Positions 48,757 to 59,709 of a stretch of 64,000 bases of DNA are shown here, piece by piece. The translations under genes were made by a program, and so were the position numbers. Each line of letters starts with the position of its first letter. Position 1 is the first letter of the stretch. The DNA is from Silene conica (Eukaryota; Streptophyta; Magnoliopsida; Caryophyllales; Caryophyllaceae). The notes beneath the pieces are model-generated. The model searched no databases and was not told the DNA's origin. It worked only from the letters and a program-made list of their open reading frames with translations. The stretch spans positions 70,658,641 to 70,722,640 of the forward strand of contig CM055313.2 in assembly GCA_029255685.2 (NCBI GenBank). The letters are read 5' to 3'.

Positions 48757-49747
48757 ACCTACCGACTTATTTAATTATTCCGACTTTGGTCTTTATATTA
48801 TTAATATGTCGATATTCATAATTTCAATTCAAGTTCTATCATGAATTATTCACGAGGTGATCAAATGCGTGTTTGATATTTTATATATCCACTTACTAGA
48901 AACACTAAATATATTACACTAGAAACTAAAAAACATCATGTGAATCTCACAATTCACAAAACTAGTGTTTATATTAAACTTCGTAATAATGAACAACGGA
49001 GGCTCAAAAGTCCTGAATCCTGATCCGTATTTTTGTCTATATTAAATTTGATAATAATAATAAAATATTTAATAGCCATAAAACACATCCTCAATTGTTT
49101 ATATATTTTTTAAAGAAAGTAAAACTTGTAAGCAAAAAATTTTCTCATCTTTATTGTTAATAAAATGGTAGTGTCACTAATATTTCCTATCATTTTATTC
49201 ACATTTTTGTATAAGATTACGGATTAAATAAAGTTGTTGCTTTAAAATTCTTAATTCCGCAAGTTATTGTTGTATTAGCTTCAATTTTAGGGGTAGTACA
49301 TGTCCCAATTTTATCAGATGTCCCCGAAGGGACAGGGGTAGTACATGTAAAATGTTAGTTTTGTCATAATATTTCTAATCGTATGTTCTATGTTATTTTC
49401 AGAATTGTTGATGAAATTTTAATATCTAATTTGTGAGGGTGCTCTATCTTTGAGATCTTTGTTTGTTAATATAGTTTTATATAATTTGATTATATGAATA
49501 CCTATATTATTAATTTATTTTAGTCTACGTTGAGTTACTTTAATTTTGCAGGGTATTTTAGTATCCATTGTATATGACTTTAATTTCTAATAATTTGTTG
49601 TACAAAAGACTAATTGACTTTATATAACTCTTAAAACATGAAAACTGTAAGTTGATTGAGTTGATCTTAGTATATTATTATATTAAATCACTAAAATATC
49701 ACACTAGAAATTAAACATCCCGTGAAGTTCACGGGTCATAAAACTAG
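48757..49747 (+). repeat. Helitron-like 3' ends to the right of the CACTA element
   Basis: Two 3'-type termini are present: a degenerate one ending CTAGT near 48966, and a clear one with hairpin cccgtgaagttcacggg followed by CTAG at 49744-49747 and T. The segment 48975-49195 is a diverged direct repeat of 42180-42375, left of the CACTA. The CACTA therefore appears to have landed in an older Helitron-related array. Confidence 0.5.
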
Positions 49748-50611
49748 TTTATTGATTAATACGTAAGGTTTCATAGTAAAAATTTATGGGGGGGCTTACC
49801 ATCAATCAATAGTCGATGGAAGCCTCGGATTTGATTGATGGAGCCTAGGGTTTTTTTTTATTTGATTGATAGAGGCTCGAGTTTTTTTTAGAGAGAAAAG
49901 AGAGAGGTTTTAGAGAGATCAACAGTAGTGTTATGGCTCATTATATATATGATACTATAATGTGACGGTAATTATTAAGGAAGTCATGCATGCTTAATAT
50001 TTACAAATGATAATATAGATAGGATGTTATAATATTGTTTAATTGTTTCTATCACATGCTTATTTTGAATTGCTAGTCTTTTATTATTGATCACAATCGT
50101 TGATAAATTTGGTACTTCTTTTCTAAGATCAAAAGCCTGAAATAAGATTAGACCAAACATGTTTTAGTAGACACAGATCCAGTAATAACGAGAGTTTACT
50201 AGAGTATGACCTAAGGTTGACAATAATATTGAGAGATGGTTGTCATTAGACCTAAATAATTACTGATCTTATAAATTCCTAGTTGACAGTAACGTTTATT
50301 AATTTGCATGTTTGACACGGCCTTCCCTAGACTTCCTTTTTATTATTGACATTTTTCGTTATCTTAAAATCAATTAATCAACCAACCAACCAAAAGAATT
50401 AAAACCGGCCTAGATAAAATTCTCTACTTCATAGGAATTCCTTACGTAACTTTCGTGTCCCTGTGATTGACCCCTATGTTTACTACACTTATTTGTTTCC
50501 AAGTTGATATTTTGTTAGGCGTACGACATGCCTATCATCAAGCTATTTTGATTGTAAGACTCTAATCTTTAGTTTGTCATTTGAATATCAAGTTTTGCTT
50601 TGTTTTAGGTG
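49748..50611. other. Intergenic; nothing recognised
   Basis: AT-rich sequence without a supported gene. The phrase gattgatggagcc/gattgatagaggc is repeated near 49833-49875. Confidence 0.4.
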
Positions 50612-51406
50612 TTGCTCAATCATGGACGAGCTTTACTCAATCATGAATATGATTGACCATTATACCCCTATTTTTTCATAACATTTACCATTTTATTTCA
50701 CCTTCTCCTTCTCACACTAACTACCAACCCCTCCATTTTATTTAACCTTTTCACACCATGGTTGCCACCGCCACCGCCATCGTGCAACAACGTCGCCTCC
50801 CCTCCTCCCCTTACCCCACCTAGAAACAGCGTCATTCCCACAGGCACAACCTCCCCTCCATTGTCCCCCAGATCTGCTGTATTATTGTTGCTCCCGCTGC
50901 AGTCTGGGCTGTTGTGACATTGTTTGCAGCTTTAGTATGTAAATCTGGGTTTGCTGTATCTCCCTATGGTATTCATGTCTATTTGGGAGAAAGACATGTA
51001 CCGATAAAAAGTACAGCTTGATTGATTTGTTCTCTAATGTCAATTTGTTCTCTAATTGAGCATCCTAAAAATCTAATATTATTGTGACATGATTCAATCC
51101 AAATAACAATTGAAAAAAGAAGAATAAGGAAGAAAATGAACAAAATAGAAAACGATTTAAAGAAACCCTAATTTAATTAGTCTAAATCAATTTTTTTAAT
51201 TTCATATAATATAATTGATAAAGGTAGAGATTAGAATTATTATTTGATCGATACGAGAACTAGCATCCATAGTTGTGTGGTTTTGGATTTTTTGTGGGGA
51301 GAGAATTAGAGAGAATTAGAAAGAGTTTTTTTTAGGCAAAGGGTATATAATGGAAAAGTAAGGAAAAAAGTCCATGAATGAGTAAAACTCGTACATGAAT
51401 GAGCAA
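50612..51406. mobile_element. Non-autonomous DNA element with inverted ends, 795 bp
   Basis: The left end ttgctcaatcatggacgagc and the reverse complement of the right end, ttgctcattcatgtacgagt, form imperfect inverted repeats extending about 36 bp. Similarity recurs further in (ccattataccc on both sides). A target duplication is not evident. No transposase. Confidence 0.6.
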
Positions 51407-52759
51407 TTACGTTGTTTTATTGTTTCGGTGTTAATTCGCTTCTAGTTTGATCACCTAATTGTTTTAATTGAGAATTAATTGCTAATTTAGGTAATCGAAT
51501 CGGATTGTTCATTCACATAGATAATTTGTAGCAACTATTTTTCATCAATTTGTATGTCGATTAATCGTTGTTGATTTATAGCAAGGCAATACTTGTATAT
51601 ATGAATAAAATTGTATCCCACTTGTGAATGCGTTCATTTATCATTGTCAATTCTCATTGATTTATTCTACATTGTGATGAAACTTAGACGCTTGGATTAA
51701 GTTGTCATTTTCGTAAAGGCTATATTTATGTACGCTTCCCTAGTGCATAGCTAAACATTAGTGAGAATATGAATTCATAATTTCAATAACAATTTATTCA
51801 ATGACAAAGTTGAATAATATTGTCATTGATCAATCTTTAGTTTATTGGTGGAAAACGTTTGTTCCGAGATTCGTTTTATAAGTATTTTCATTACCAAATT
51901 ATTGCATCTTATTTTAGTAGAATTAGAATCCAAATCAAAACACTCCTAATTGGTTACTTTAGAGATAATTTCTACATACATGTTGACATTTATACCTTCT
52001 TTGTGGGTTCGACCCACACTTACACTTGCTATTAGTTTGAGTTTATAGTGAATAAAAATATTAATTCAGAGACTCGCAATAAGTCAAGACGTACTACAAA
52101 TGTTGTCCGTCACAATCAATTAGGTTTGATGAAATCAATTCTTGTCAAAATTTTAGAAAGTCTCAAGACCCTCTTGTAAAAGACTGTATAATCAAACAAT
52201 GATACGGTAGATAATGTGCATACACAGAGCAAATTAATTTTAGAAATAATCGTTGTTTGGATCTGAATTTATTTTATTTGAAGATTATTGATTTGTATTT
52301 GATTGGGCTTAACATATAAAGTAGACTGTTAGATGTCAAGTAATATGATTTTTTATTATGAAATAATCTTCTAGCTCCAAAAGAAAATTTATAAGGGAAC
52401 ATTTCGTCAGAAAATTTAATAGTATTTGGTAATTTGCGGTGTAAACAAAATAAATTCCTATCAATGTGACGAACAAATTTGTATTATGATTTCATAATAT
52501 GAAAAGAGTTGTCATAATTTGGAGTGTACATCATCTAGTCGATAATTATTGTGTGGCACATCTTATAAGTCTTGTGATTGAAGCATAATAACTAAAGACA
52601 AAGACAACTAGTTTTAGCTTGCATTTTAATTTAGATACTTGTAATAATGAGAGTGAGGAAATAAATTATTGATTAATAATAATAATAATTAAGGCTCCAT
52701 AAACTTCATAAATACTTGAAGTGTCATAGATTATCAAATGTACATGAAAAAGAAGAAAA
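51407..52759. other. Intergenic, upstream of the DUF538 gene
   Basis: No coding region or recognisable repeat. The part just upstream of 52760 presumably holds the promoter of the DUF538 gene; a TATA-like ataaatact near 52705 is a weak candidate. Confidence 0.4.
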
Positions 52760-53903
52760 ATGGAGAAAGCATTAACAAAAGCTGGAAGCTTGAATCTTAA
52801 GAGCTCGTGGATCTCTAAGAAGGCAAAACAAGAATTATTTAACATTACTGCCGATCTTAATGTATGCTTTCTTATATTAATCTCTCTCTTAATCAACTTT
52901 GTTTTCGATTTCAACCTCTTGTTTCGAGTAAGTGTCATTTGTCTCATTTTCGTGTCACTAAGAAGGTAAAAGAGTTATTATTCAACATTATGGAAGATCT
53001 TACTATATGTTTAGTTATAAATCTTCTTCTTAATTAATCGACTTTGTTTCTTATTGATTCTCTCTAGTTCCGAGTAAGTGTCATGTATGTTTGACGTGTC
53101 TCATTTTCGCAACTCGACTTCTAACTCTCAATTCATTCTTCTTATGACGCATAGTGTAAATTACTTTAATGAGATGCTCGCCTTGACGATATAAAGGCCA
53201 AATAATGAGGCATGAGAATAGGGTAGCTAGATAATGTACATGTTAGTTATTTATGTAAGAACACAATTCATCAACGAAAGGTATGTTAGGATATGTCCAG
53301 GTCGCATATGATCGTATTCCATAATAATAGGGATATATTATTCTCTACAATCATTGGTGGATCTCTGAGATATCCTAACAATGTACTATTTGTCATTTCA
53401 TCTAAATCGTAGAGTACATACTAGCTTAACTCCTAAGAAAATAACTTTTTTTTGGTTTTAATGTGTAGTCTTTTTCAAGTACAATTGAAGATAAAGCAAA
53501 ATGGGTGATGAACAAATTAAAAGGCAAAAGTCAAAAACCATTGCCGGAGCTTCTCCGTGACAACAACCTTCCGGCAGGACTGTTCCCTCAAAACATCATA
53601 TGTTATGAGTACGACGAATCAAACTCCAAGTTAATCGTGTACATGTCGTCCCCGGCTGAGTTATCATTCAAGGACTCGAGCATTGTGCGATACTCAAACC
53701 GAGTTAAAGCAACATTATGCAGAGGAAAACTAATGGGAGTAGAAGGTATGAAGACAAAAGTTATAGTTTGGGTAAAAGTAACAAGTATTCAAGTGGAAAG
53801 TTACAAGTCAGATAAAGTATGGTTCAATGCTGGTGTTAAGAAAGCTAGAGCTAAAGATGCTTATGAAGTGGTACGTGATGCAATTAAAGTTGAAGAATAT
53901 TGA
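52760..53903 (+). CDS. DUF538 family protein, two exons
   Basis: Exon 1 (52760-52861) encodes MEKALTKAGSLNLKSSWISK and ends at a GT donor after Asn-34. Exon 2 (53469-53903) starts after TAG with SFSSTIEDKAKWVMNKLKGK and reaches a TGA after VEEY. The join is in frame and gives 178 residues, the usual size for this plant-specific family (about 165-180). The DUF538 core is clear: LPELLRDNNLPAGLFPQNII, then CYEYDE, SSIVRYSNRVKA, GMKTKVIVWVKV and SDKVWFNAGVKK. The family adopts a lipocalin-like beta barrel and includes SVB-type proteins affecting trichomes and stress responses, but its biochemical role is unsettled. No lesion is visible. The 607-bp intron contains a partial duplication of exon 1 (52958-53100). 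Confidence 0.93.
52958..53100 (+). repeat. Partial tandem duplication of exon 1 and donor region within the DUF538 intron
   Basis: This 143-bp segment repeats 52815-52957 with many substitutions (ctaagaaggtaaaa against ctaagaaggcaaaa; gtttcgagtaagtgtcat against gttccgagtaagtgtcat). It includes the last 15 codons of exon 1, but the splice donor equivalent to gtatgc has changed to tatatg. Confidence 0.85.
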
Positions 53904-54048
53904 TTTCTTATGTTTGTCTTTAGCTATTTCATTTACTTTTGTTCTTGCTTACATGGAGTATGTCACAAGGGTATGCATCATAAATCAATGAATCATAATC
54001 CTAAATGTTAAAAGGTTTTAATATCATCAAAGTACCTCATTAATTAAG

Positions 54049-55154
54049 GGTAAAATTGCAATTTACCACCTATTATGTTCTTAATTTTACAATTTACCAC
54101 CTATTATGTTCTACTTTACAAATAATCACCTAACTTTTATTTTCATCCCCACCATTTTCAATTATTTTACATTCTATTGACGATTTTGTCAAATTATCGA
54201 CTCGATTTCATTTTATCGCCTTAAATTTGCAATGACCAATATACCCTTACTCATTACATATAACTCCCTATGTTTGTGTCTTCATCCCTAACCCCAATTC
54301 TTCCTTAGCAATCGTGTCTTCAGCGTTCTTCCCCAATTGTTCATACTTATGCATCCGTACCCTTTCATATTTGTACATCAGTAGGTCACTTTTGCCAAAA
54401 TCAGAGTTGGTTAAGGTTTTATTTTGCTATATATCAATTAAAAGCTTTGGGGAAGTAACGATCACGGTCGGTTGATCCAGAAAACATGAAAAAACGCAGC
54501 ATTATTATTAACAAAAGTAGCAGGTAAGTCATTAAATAGTTATTAAATATTTAACAAATCAATTCGAAAATTCCATGTTCAGTAAATTGAGTAAAATGAA
54601 TTCATAAATTCCGCTAAAATAGATAGATGGAACGAGTTGAATCAAAATAAACTTCAAATTATATTTAACAAACTAATTCACAAATTCCATGTTACGTCAA
54701 CATTCTTAACAAAACAAAAACAAATAACTTCAATTTCCAAATTGCAAAGAAATGAAAGACGTATTAACCCGGAATTAATTAGCTTTCAGTGATAGAGAGG
54801 CTGAAAATAGAGAAAAATTTGATGATAAAGGGGAAAGAAAGGGGAGAAATTGATTTTTAGGGTTCCTTGTTCATAATTGTGGACTTTTCCAATTTGAAAA
54901 TATAAGATGGGTTAAACTGAGAAGTAATTAATTAGTATATGCAATGAATAAGGGTATATTGGTCAATGCAAATTTACGTAAGACGGTTGGATGAAATCAA
55001 GTCAATAATTATATAAAACCGTCAATAAAATGTAAAATAAGGGAGAATGGTGTGTATGAACATAAAAGTTAGGTGGTTATTTGTAAAGTAGAAACATAAT
55101 AGGTGGTAAATTGTAAAAGAGGGAATATAATAGATGGTAAATTGTAATTTTTCC
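54049..55154. mobile_element. Mutator-like non-autonomous element, 1.1 kb
   Basis: Long imperfect inverted ends of about 200 bp (ggtaaaattgcaatttacca outermost) are flanked by a nine-base duplication ttaattaag (54040-54048 and 55155-55163), the Mutator target size. The central part has no transposase. Confidence 0.85.
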
Positions 55155-55188
55155 TTAATTAAGATGAGAAGTTGACCGGGTTAATTAA

Positions 55189-55446
55189 CTAAGGTTTTGG
55201 TTCGGATTTCATCGAGTATGAATCTTCTTTATTTTCTAAAAGAAATGGAGGGTTCATTTCTTTCTCACTGGATCTCACAAGGGAATATAATATTGCATTC
55301 CTCTCCTTAGTGTCGTTTTCCTTATTTTCCGTGATAAAATTCGAATCGTTAAATCGTCTCCAAATGAAATCTTGACCATTAAAAAGAAATGGATCGTCTC
55401 TAATTTCATTTAGGAAATGAAGAGGATCTCCATTGAATTTAGTCAT
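55189..55446 (-). CDS. Unrecognised 85-codon frame
   Basis: An open frame from ATG at 55446 (MTKFNGDPLHFLNEIRDDPF) to TGA or TAA at 55189. It is rich in Asn, Phe, Glu and Lys, with AT-biased codons unlike its surroundings. I do not recognise a family. The composition recalls plastid-encoded proteins, so an inserted organelle fragment is one possibility and chance another. No upstream exon or promoter can be supported. Confidence 0.25.
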   Translation of the reverse strand: MTKFNGDPLHFLNEIRDDPFLFNGQDFIWRRFNDSNFITENKENDTKERNAILYSLVRSSEKEMNPPFLLENKEDSYSMKSEPKP

Positions 55447-55737
55447 GATTTGCTGTAACCTATGGACAATGCAGTTGTGTATATATGAATCTATGAATTT
55501 TGGATATTTGAGTCTTGGCGTAGCATGGATTAAGTTTACTTCTCTGTATCACGTATTCGAATTGAGATTTAAGCCCAACATTACCATGTGGTTGAAAAAC
55601 CAGGGTCAATAATTTTCTTGTTACTCTAATTAAGGTTTTATTTATTTATTTTGAGTGGGGAATCCTCTTCTAAAAATGATTTGATGATTGTTTATACCTC
55701 ACATGAATTTATCAATGTTATTATAATAATATTACTA

Positions 55738-58700
55738 GAAGGCGGGTTATATGCATCGCCCGTGCTTGCTCAAGACCGACCAGTAAGGCGCGCATTTCCG
55801 CTCGAAGGGAGGAACAAATCCCACTACCGAAAAGAAAAGCAGCGATGAAGTTTCCTGTGTCGTCTCGGAAAATCCCACCACAGCCCGCGGGACCGGGGTT
55901 ACCTCGAGAAGCTCCATCGGTGTTAAGAAGAGTCCAGGAATGTGGTGGACAATGCCATCGAATAAATCTCTCTACCCGAGATGTACCCGGACTGGGAATA
56001 AAGAGGGAAAAAGGATCAAAAGCTTGCTTAGAGTTTTCGAACTGACGGAGAAGGAAACCCATTGGATCAATCGGATTTTCAGAAGCTTTCCCATAAACGA
56101 TATTGTTTCGCCATTTCCACAACCACCAACAAGTAATAGCGAATTTCATCGACCAATTATTTGAAGCAAGAGCAGAACCGTTACTAGCATTTTTCGTCAG
56201 CCATGAGTTGAACGATTCGTCGAAAAACTCGCTTGAGTTAGCATAATCGCCAATTTGTGACCATATTTCGGCTGAAACTGGACAGAGGCGTAGAAGATGG
56301 TCAGTGGTTCGTCTTCTGATAAGCAACGTGGACATAGAGTGTCATCGGCTAACCCACGACGAACTCGATTGTAATTCGTCATAAGTCTATCGTGAGCGGC
56401 GAGCCAAATGAACATACGAATGCGTTGTTGGACTGGGAGTTTCCATATGAGATGCCAAGCGGTTGGATTGTTAACTTCTGGGCTGTCCGCTCCTTTAATA
56501 ATGCTAAGTGCGGATTTGATGGAAAATTTACCGCAAGACGATGCATTCCAATATAGTTCATCCTCCATATAAGGATCCGTAGACAGAGAGAAGGATGATA
56601 TTTTTTGTAATTCATCTTGAGGTAGATAATTAGCAAATTCATCCCATTTCCAACCTGAATTCTCGTCCCACATTTCACTAACAGTTGCACCAATTATATT
56701 ATCCGGTACAGGATGGATAATCTTATCCGACAAACAGCCTTTATCCGCCCAAGAATGGTCCCAAAAGAGAGTACGTCTTCCATTTCCTACTGCCATAGAA
56801 GTACCCTTGTGAATGGAAGCTGCTTGAGAAGTAATTCCGGCCCAGACATTTGACATATTCGTCTTAGCTTGGAACATATCTACATCACATCTCCCGTTAC
56901 AATACTTAGCTCTTAAAACACGTGCCCAGAGACTTGTGGGCTCGGCAAGGACCCGCCACCCCAATTTAACCAAGAACGCGGCGTTAGATTGACGGGATGA
57001 ACGAATTCCAAGACCACCCAGGGACTTCGGTTTTTGAACCGTCTCCCACGATATTAAATGAATTTTTTTCTTCTCTTCATTCCCGCCCCATAGAAATTTT
57101 CTGGTTTTTCTATCAATGTTATCACATAGAGATCTTGGAATTTTAGCGGTTTGCATACTATAATTAGCGATTGTAGATAGAGTGGATCGAACTAAAGTCT
57201 CTCTTCCTGCTAATGAGAGATGTTTAGTTTGCCAACCCGCTAAACGCTTATTAAATTTATCCTCTAGATGCGCGAAAGTTGACCTTGTAACTCTTCCGTT
57301 GATCGTGGGCATCCCAAGATATATACCCAAATCAGACGTCTCTTCGAACCCGAGAATATTTGCTATATCGTTCTTGTCTTCCATAGTAGTATTGTTAGAA
57401 AAGAATACTTTGGACTTTGCAAGACTAACTTTTTCTCCCGAAGCCCGACAAAAATTTTCGAGAACGTATTTGATAACATATGCTTGGTCGGCTCTAGCTT
57501 CCGCAAATAAAACCATATCGTCTGCGAAAAAAAGATTAGAAATCTTCGGTCCATTTTTACAAATGGGTATAGGCAGCCAGTCGAGATTTCGGATTCGTTC
57601 GTCAATAGCTTGTTGTAATTTTTCAAGGCACATGACAAATAAATAAGAGGACAGTGGGTCCCCTTGGCGAACTCCTCTTGTAGGTCGGAATTTTTCGGTC
57701 GGTTCTCCGTTCCATAGGATTTGCATTGACGGGGTGGTTACACATTCCATAATAGTGTCAATCATAAGTGTGGGAAAATACATATCCTTCAAAGTTGCTT
57801 CTATAAAATCCCATCTTAGTCTATCGTAAGCCTTTTCCAAGTCTATTTTGATCGCCATGTATCCTTTTTTTCCCTTGGATTTCCGCATAGTATGGATTGT
57901 TTCTTGAAAAACCACAATATTATCCGAAATTTGACGACCAGGAACAAATCCGCTTTGGTTCTCCGAAATAAGGCGCGGAAGAACTTTTTTAAGCCTATTA
58001 GCGATAGTCTTGCTCACAATTTTGTAGGCCACATTGCATAAACTAATTGGGCGAAATTGTGATATATATTCAGGACCATTAACTTTCGGGATAAGAACGA
58101 TATGTGTATCATTCATGCCGCTAGGTAAACCTTTACCTTCAAGAGCTTTCATTACCATAGCACATACATCATCCTTCACAGTAACCCAGTGCTTTTGATA
58201 AAAGAGGGCTTGAAAACCGTCGGGCCCCGGAGCCTTGAGCGGACCCATATCATGTATAACTTTCTCGATCTCTGCCAAGGAGTAATACTTTGTCAGCCAT
58301 TCCCAATGTTCATTGCTAAATTCTTGGAAAATATCGTAAGGAATATCGACACCTTCATCATCTATCTCATCCGCTGTATATAGTTTTTTTATAATAGTCT
58401 ACAATTAAGTCCTTGATACCCTGACTATCCTCAACCCATTCTCCCACGTCATTTTTTAGGGAAGTAATCCGATTGCGCCATCGACGGACAAGTGTGCTCA
58501 CATGAAAATAAGAGGTATTTCGATCCCCATCTCGTATAAAATCCACCCGAGATTTTTGATACCAAAGGAGTTCCTCTCGTTCAAGGACTTCATCTAGTTC
58601 CCGACGTAGTTTGGCCTCTAGAACTATAAGATTACGCTCACTTTTGATGGACAAGTGTTTTTGGCAACCCGCAATTCGAGCTAACAATTCATTCTTTTTT

Positions 58701-59709
58701 CGAAAGATATTACCGAAAACATGTTGATTCCACGTTTGGAGTTTGTTTGAGAGATTAGACAACTGATCAGTTAGATCCCCTTCGTGTGTCCAGTTGTCGT
58801 TTACGAAAGTCGTGAAGTTTTCATGAGTTAGCCACGCAGCTTGGAAACGGAATGGTTTCCGAATAGAAGAAACGGGAGCAAAACCATTAGGAGATATCAG
58901 AATAGGACAGTGATCTGATTGGAAGGCGGGCAAATGTTTCACACTGGCATCCCCAAACATCGTACCCCATTCGCTATTGCAAAGAGCCCTGTCTAGTCTT
59001 GCACTCTGTCTGGTTTCAATAGAGTTCCCTCTGGCCCATGTGTGAGAGGGTCCAGAAAATTCAAGTTCGATCAATTCGCAATTTTCGATCCAATTGTTAA
59101 ATAATTCACATCTTCGAGCCATATTTTGGTTACCTTCGTGCCTCTCATCAAGAGAGCGGGTTTCATTAAAATCTCCAGCTAATAACCAAGGTTGGTTATT
59201 CATCTTAGCAAATTGTTCGAGTTCGGTCCATAAGGCGTGGCGATTTTGAGGGTTAGGGCTAGCATACACAGCGGAGAAAAACCATGGTACTTCTCCTCTA
59301 CGAGAGACTTCAACCATAATAAACTGATTGTGAGAAGTAATCAGCTTAACATCTACTAATTCCATTTTCCAGTATAGCCAAATACCCCCACTAAACCCGA
59401 TAGCATCGACTCGAGAGTGACCATTGTATCCCAGGATGGACCGAATTTTTTCAGCATGATTGCCATCCATATGAGTTTCAACAAGGGCAAGGACACTAGG
59501 CTTATACGTTTTAACTACTTCTTTCAAGGCATTAATTTTATTTTTATTGCGTGTGCCCTGTATATTCCACACCATACAAGTGATGGGGGGCAAATTGGAG
59601 GAGAGGGTAGGAATTCTATCCGACATAATTAAAGGCGTGTAAGATAAAAAAGTTTGATAAGCTCGACTTACTAGCGAGAAAACTTGATTAACATTCCATG
59701 GAACTGCCA
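55738..59709 (-). pseudogene. LINE ORF2: endonuclease, reverse transcriptase, partial RNase H
   Basis: The likely start is near 59709. The APE endonuclease (MVWNIQGTRNKN, then LVETHMDG, LLAGDFNETR, SDHCPI) covers about 59575-58880. A frame change at the T7 run 58384-58390 separates it from the reverse transcriptase (58278-56197: APGPDGFQ, FRPISLCNVAYKI, IDLEKAYDRLRW, GVRQGDPLS, catalytic FADD near 57520). The zinc-binding segment (LCPRCLSEDE) shows a second frame change near 56312. RNase H then runs from about 55990 (NTDGASRGNPGPAG, SLRAEMRALL) and ends abruptly at the left inversion breakpoint after ITRLLV. In an intact LINE this protein nicks DNA and copies the RNA in place. Two frameshifts and the breakpoint make this copy inactive. 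Confidence 0.93.
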
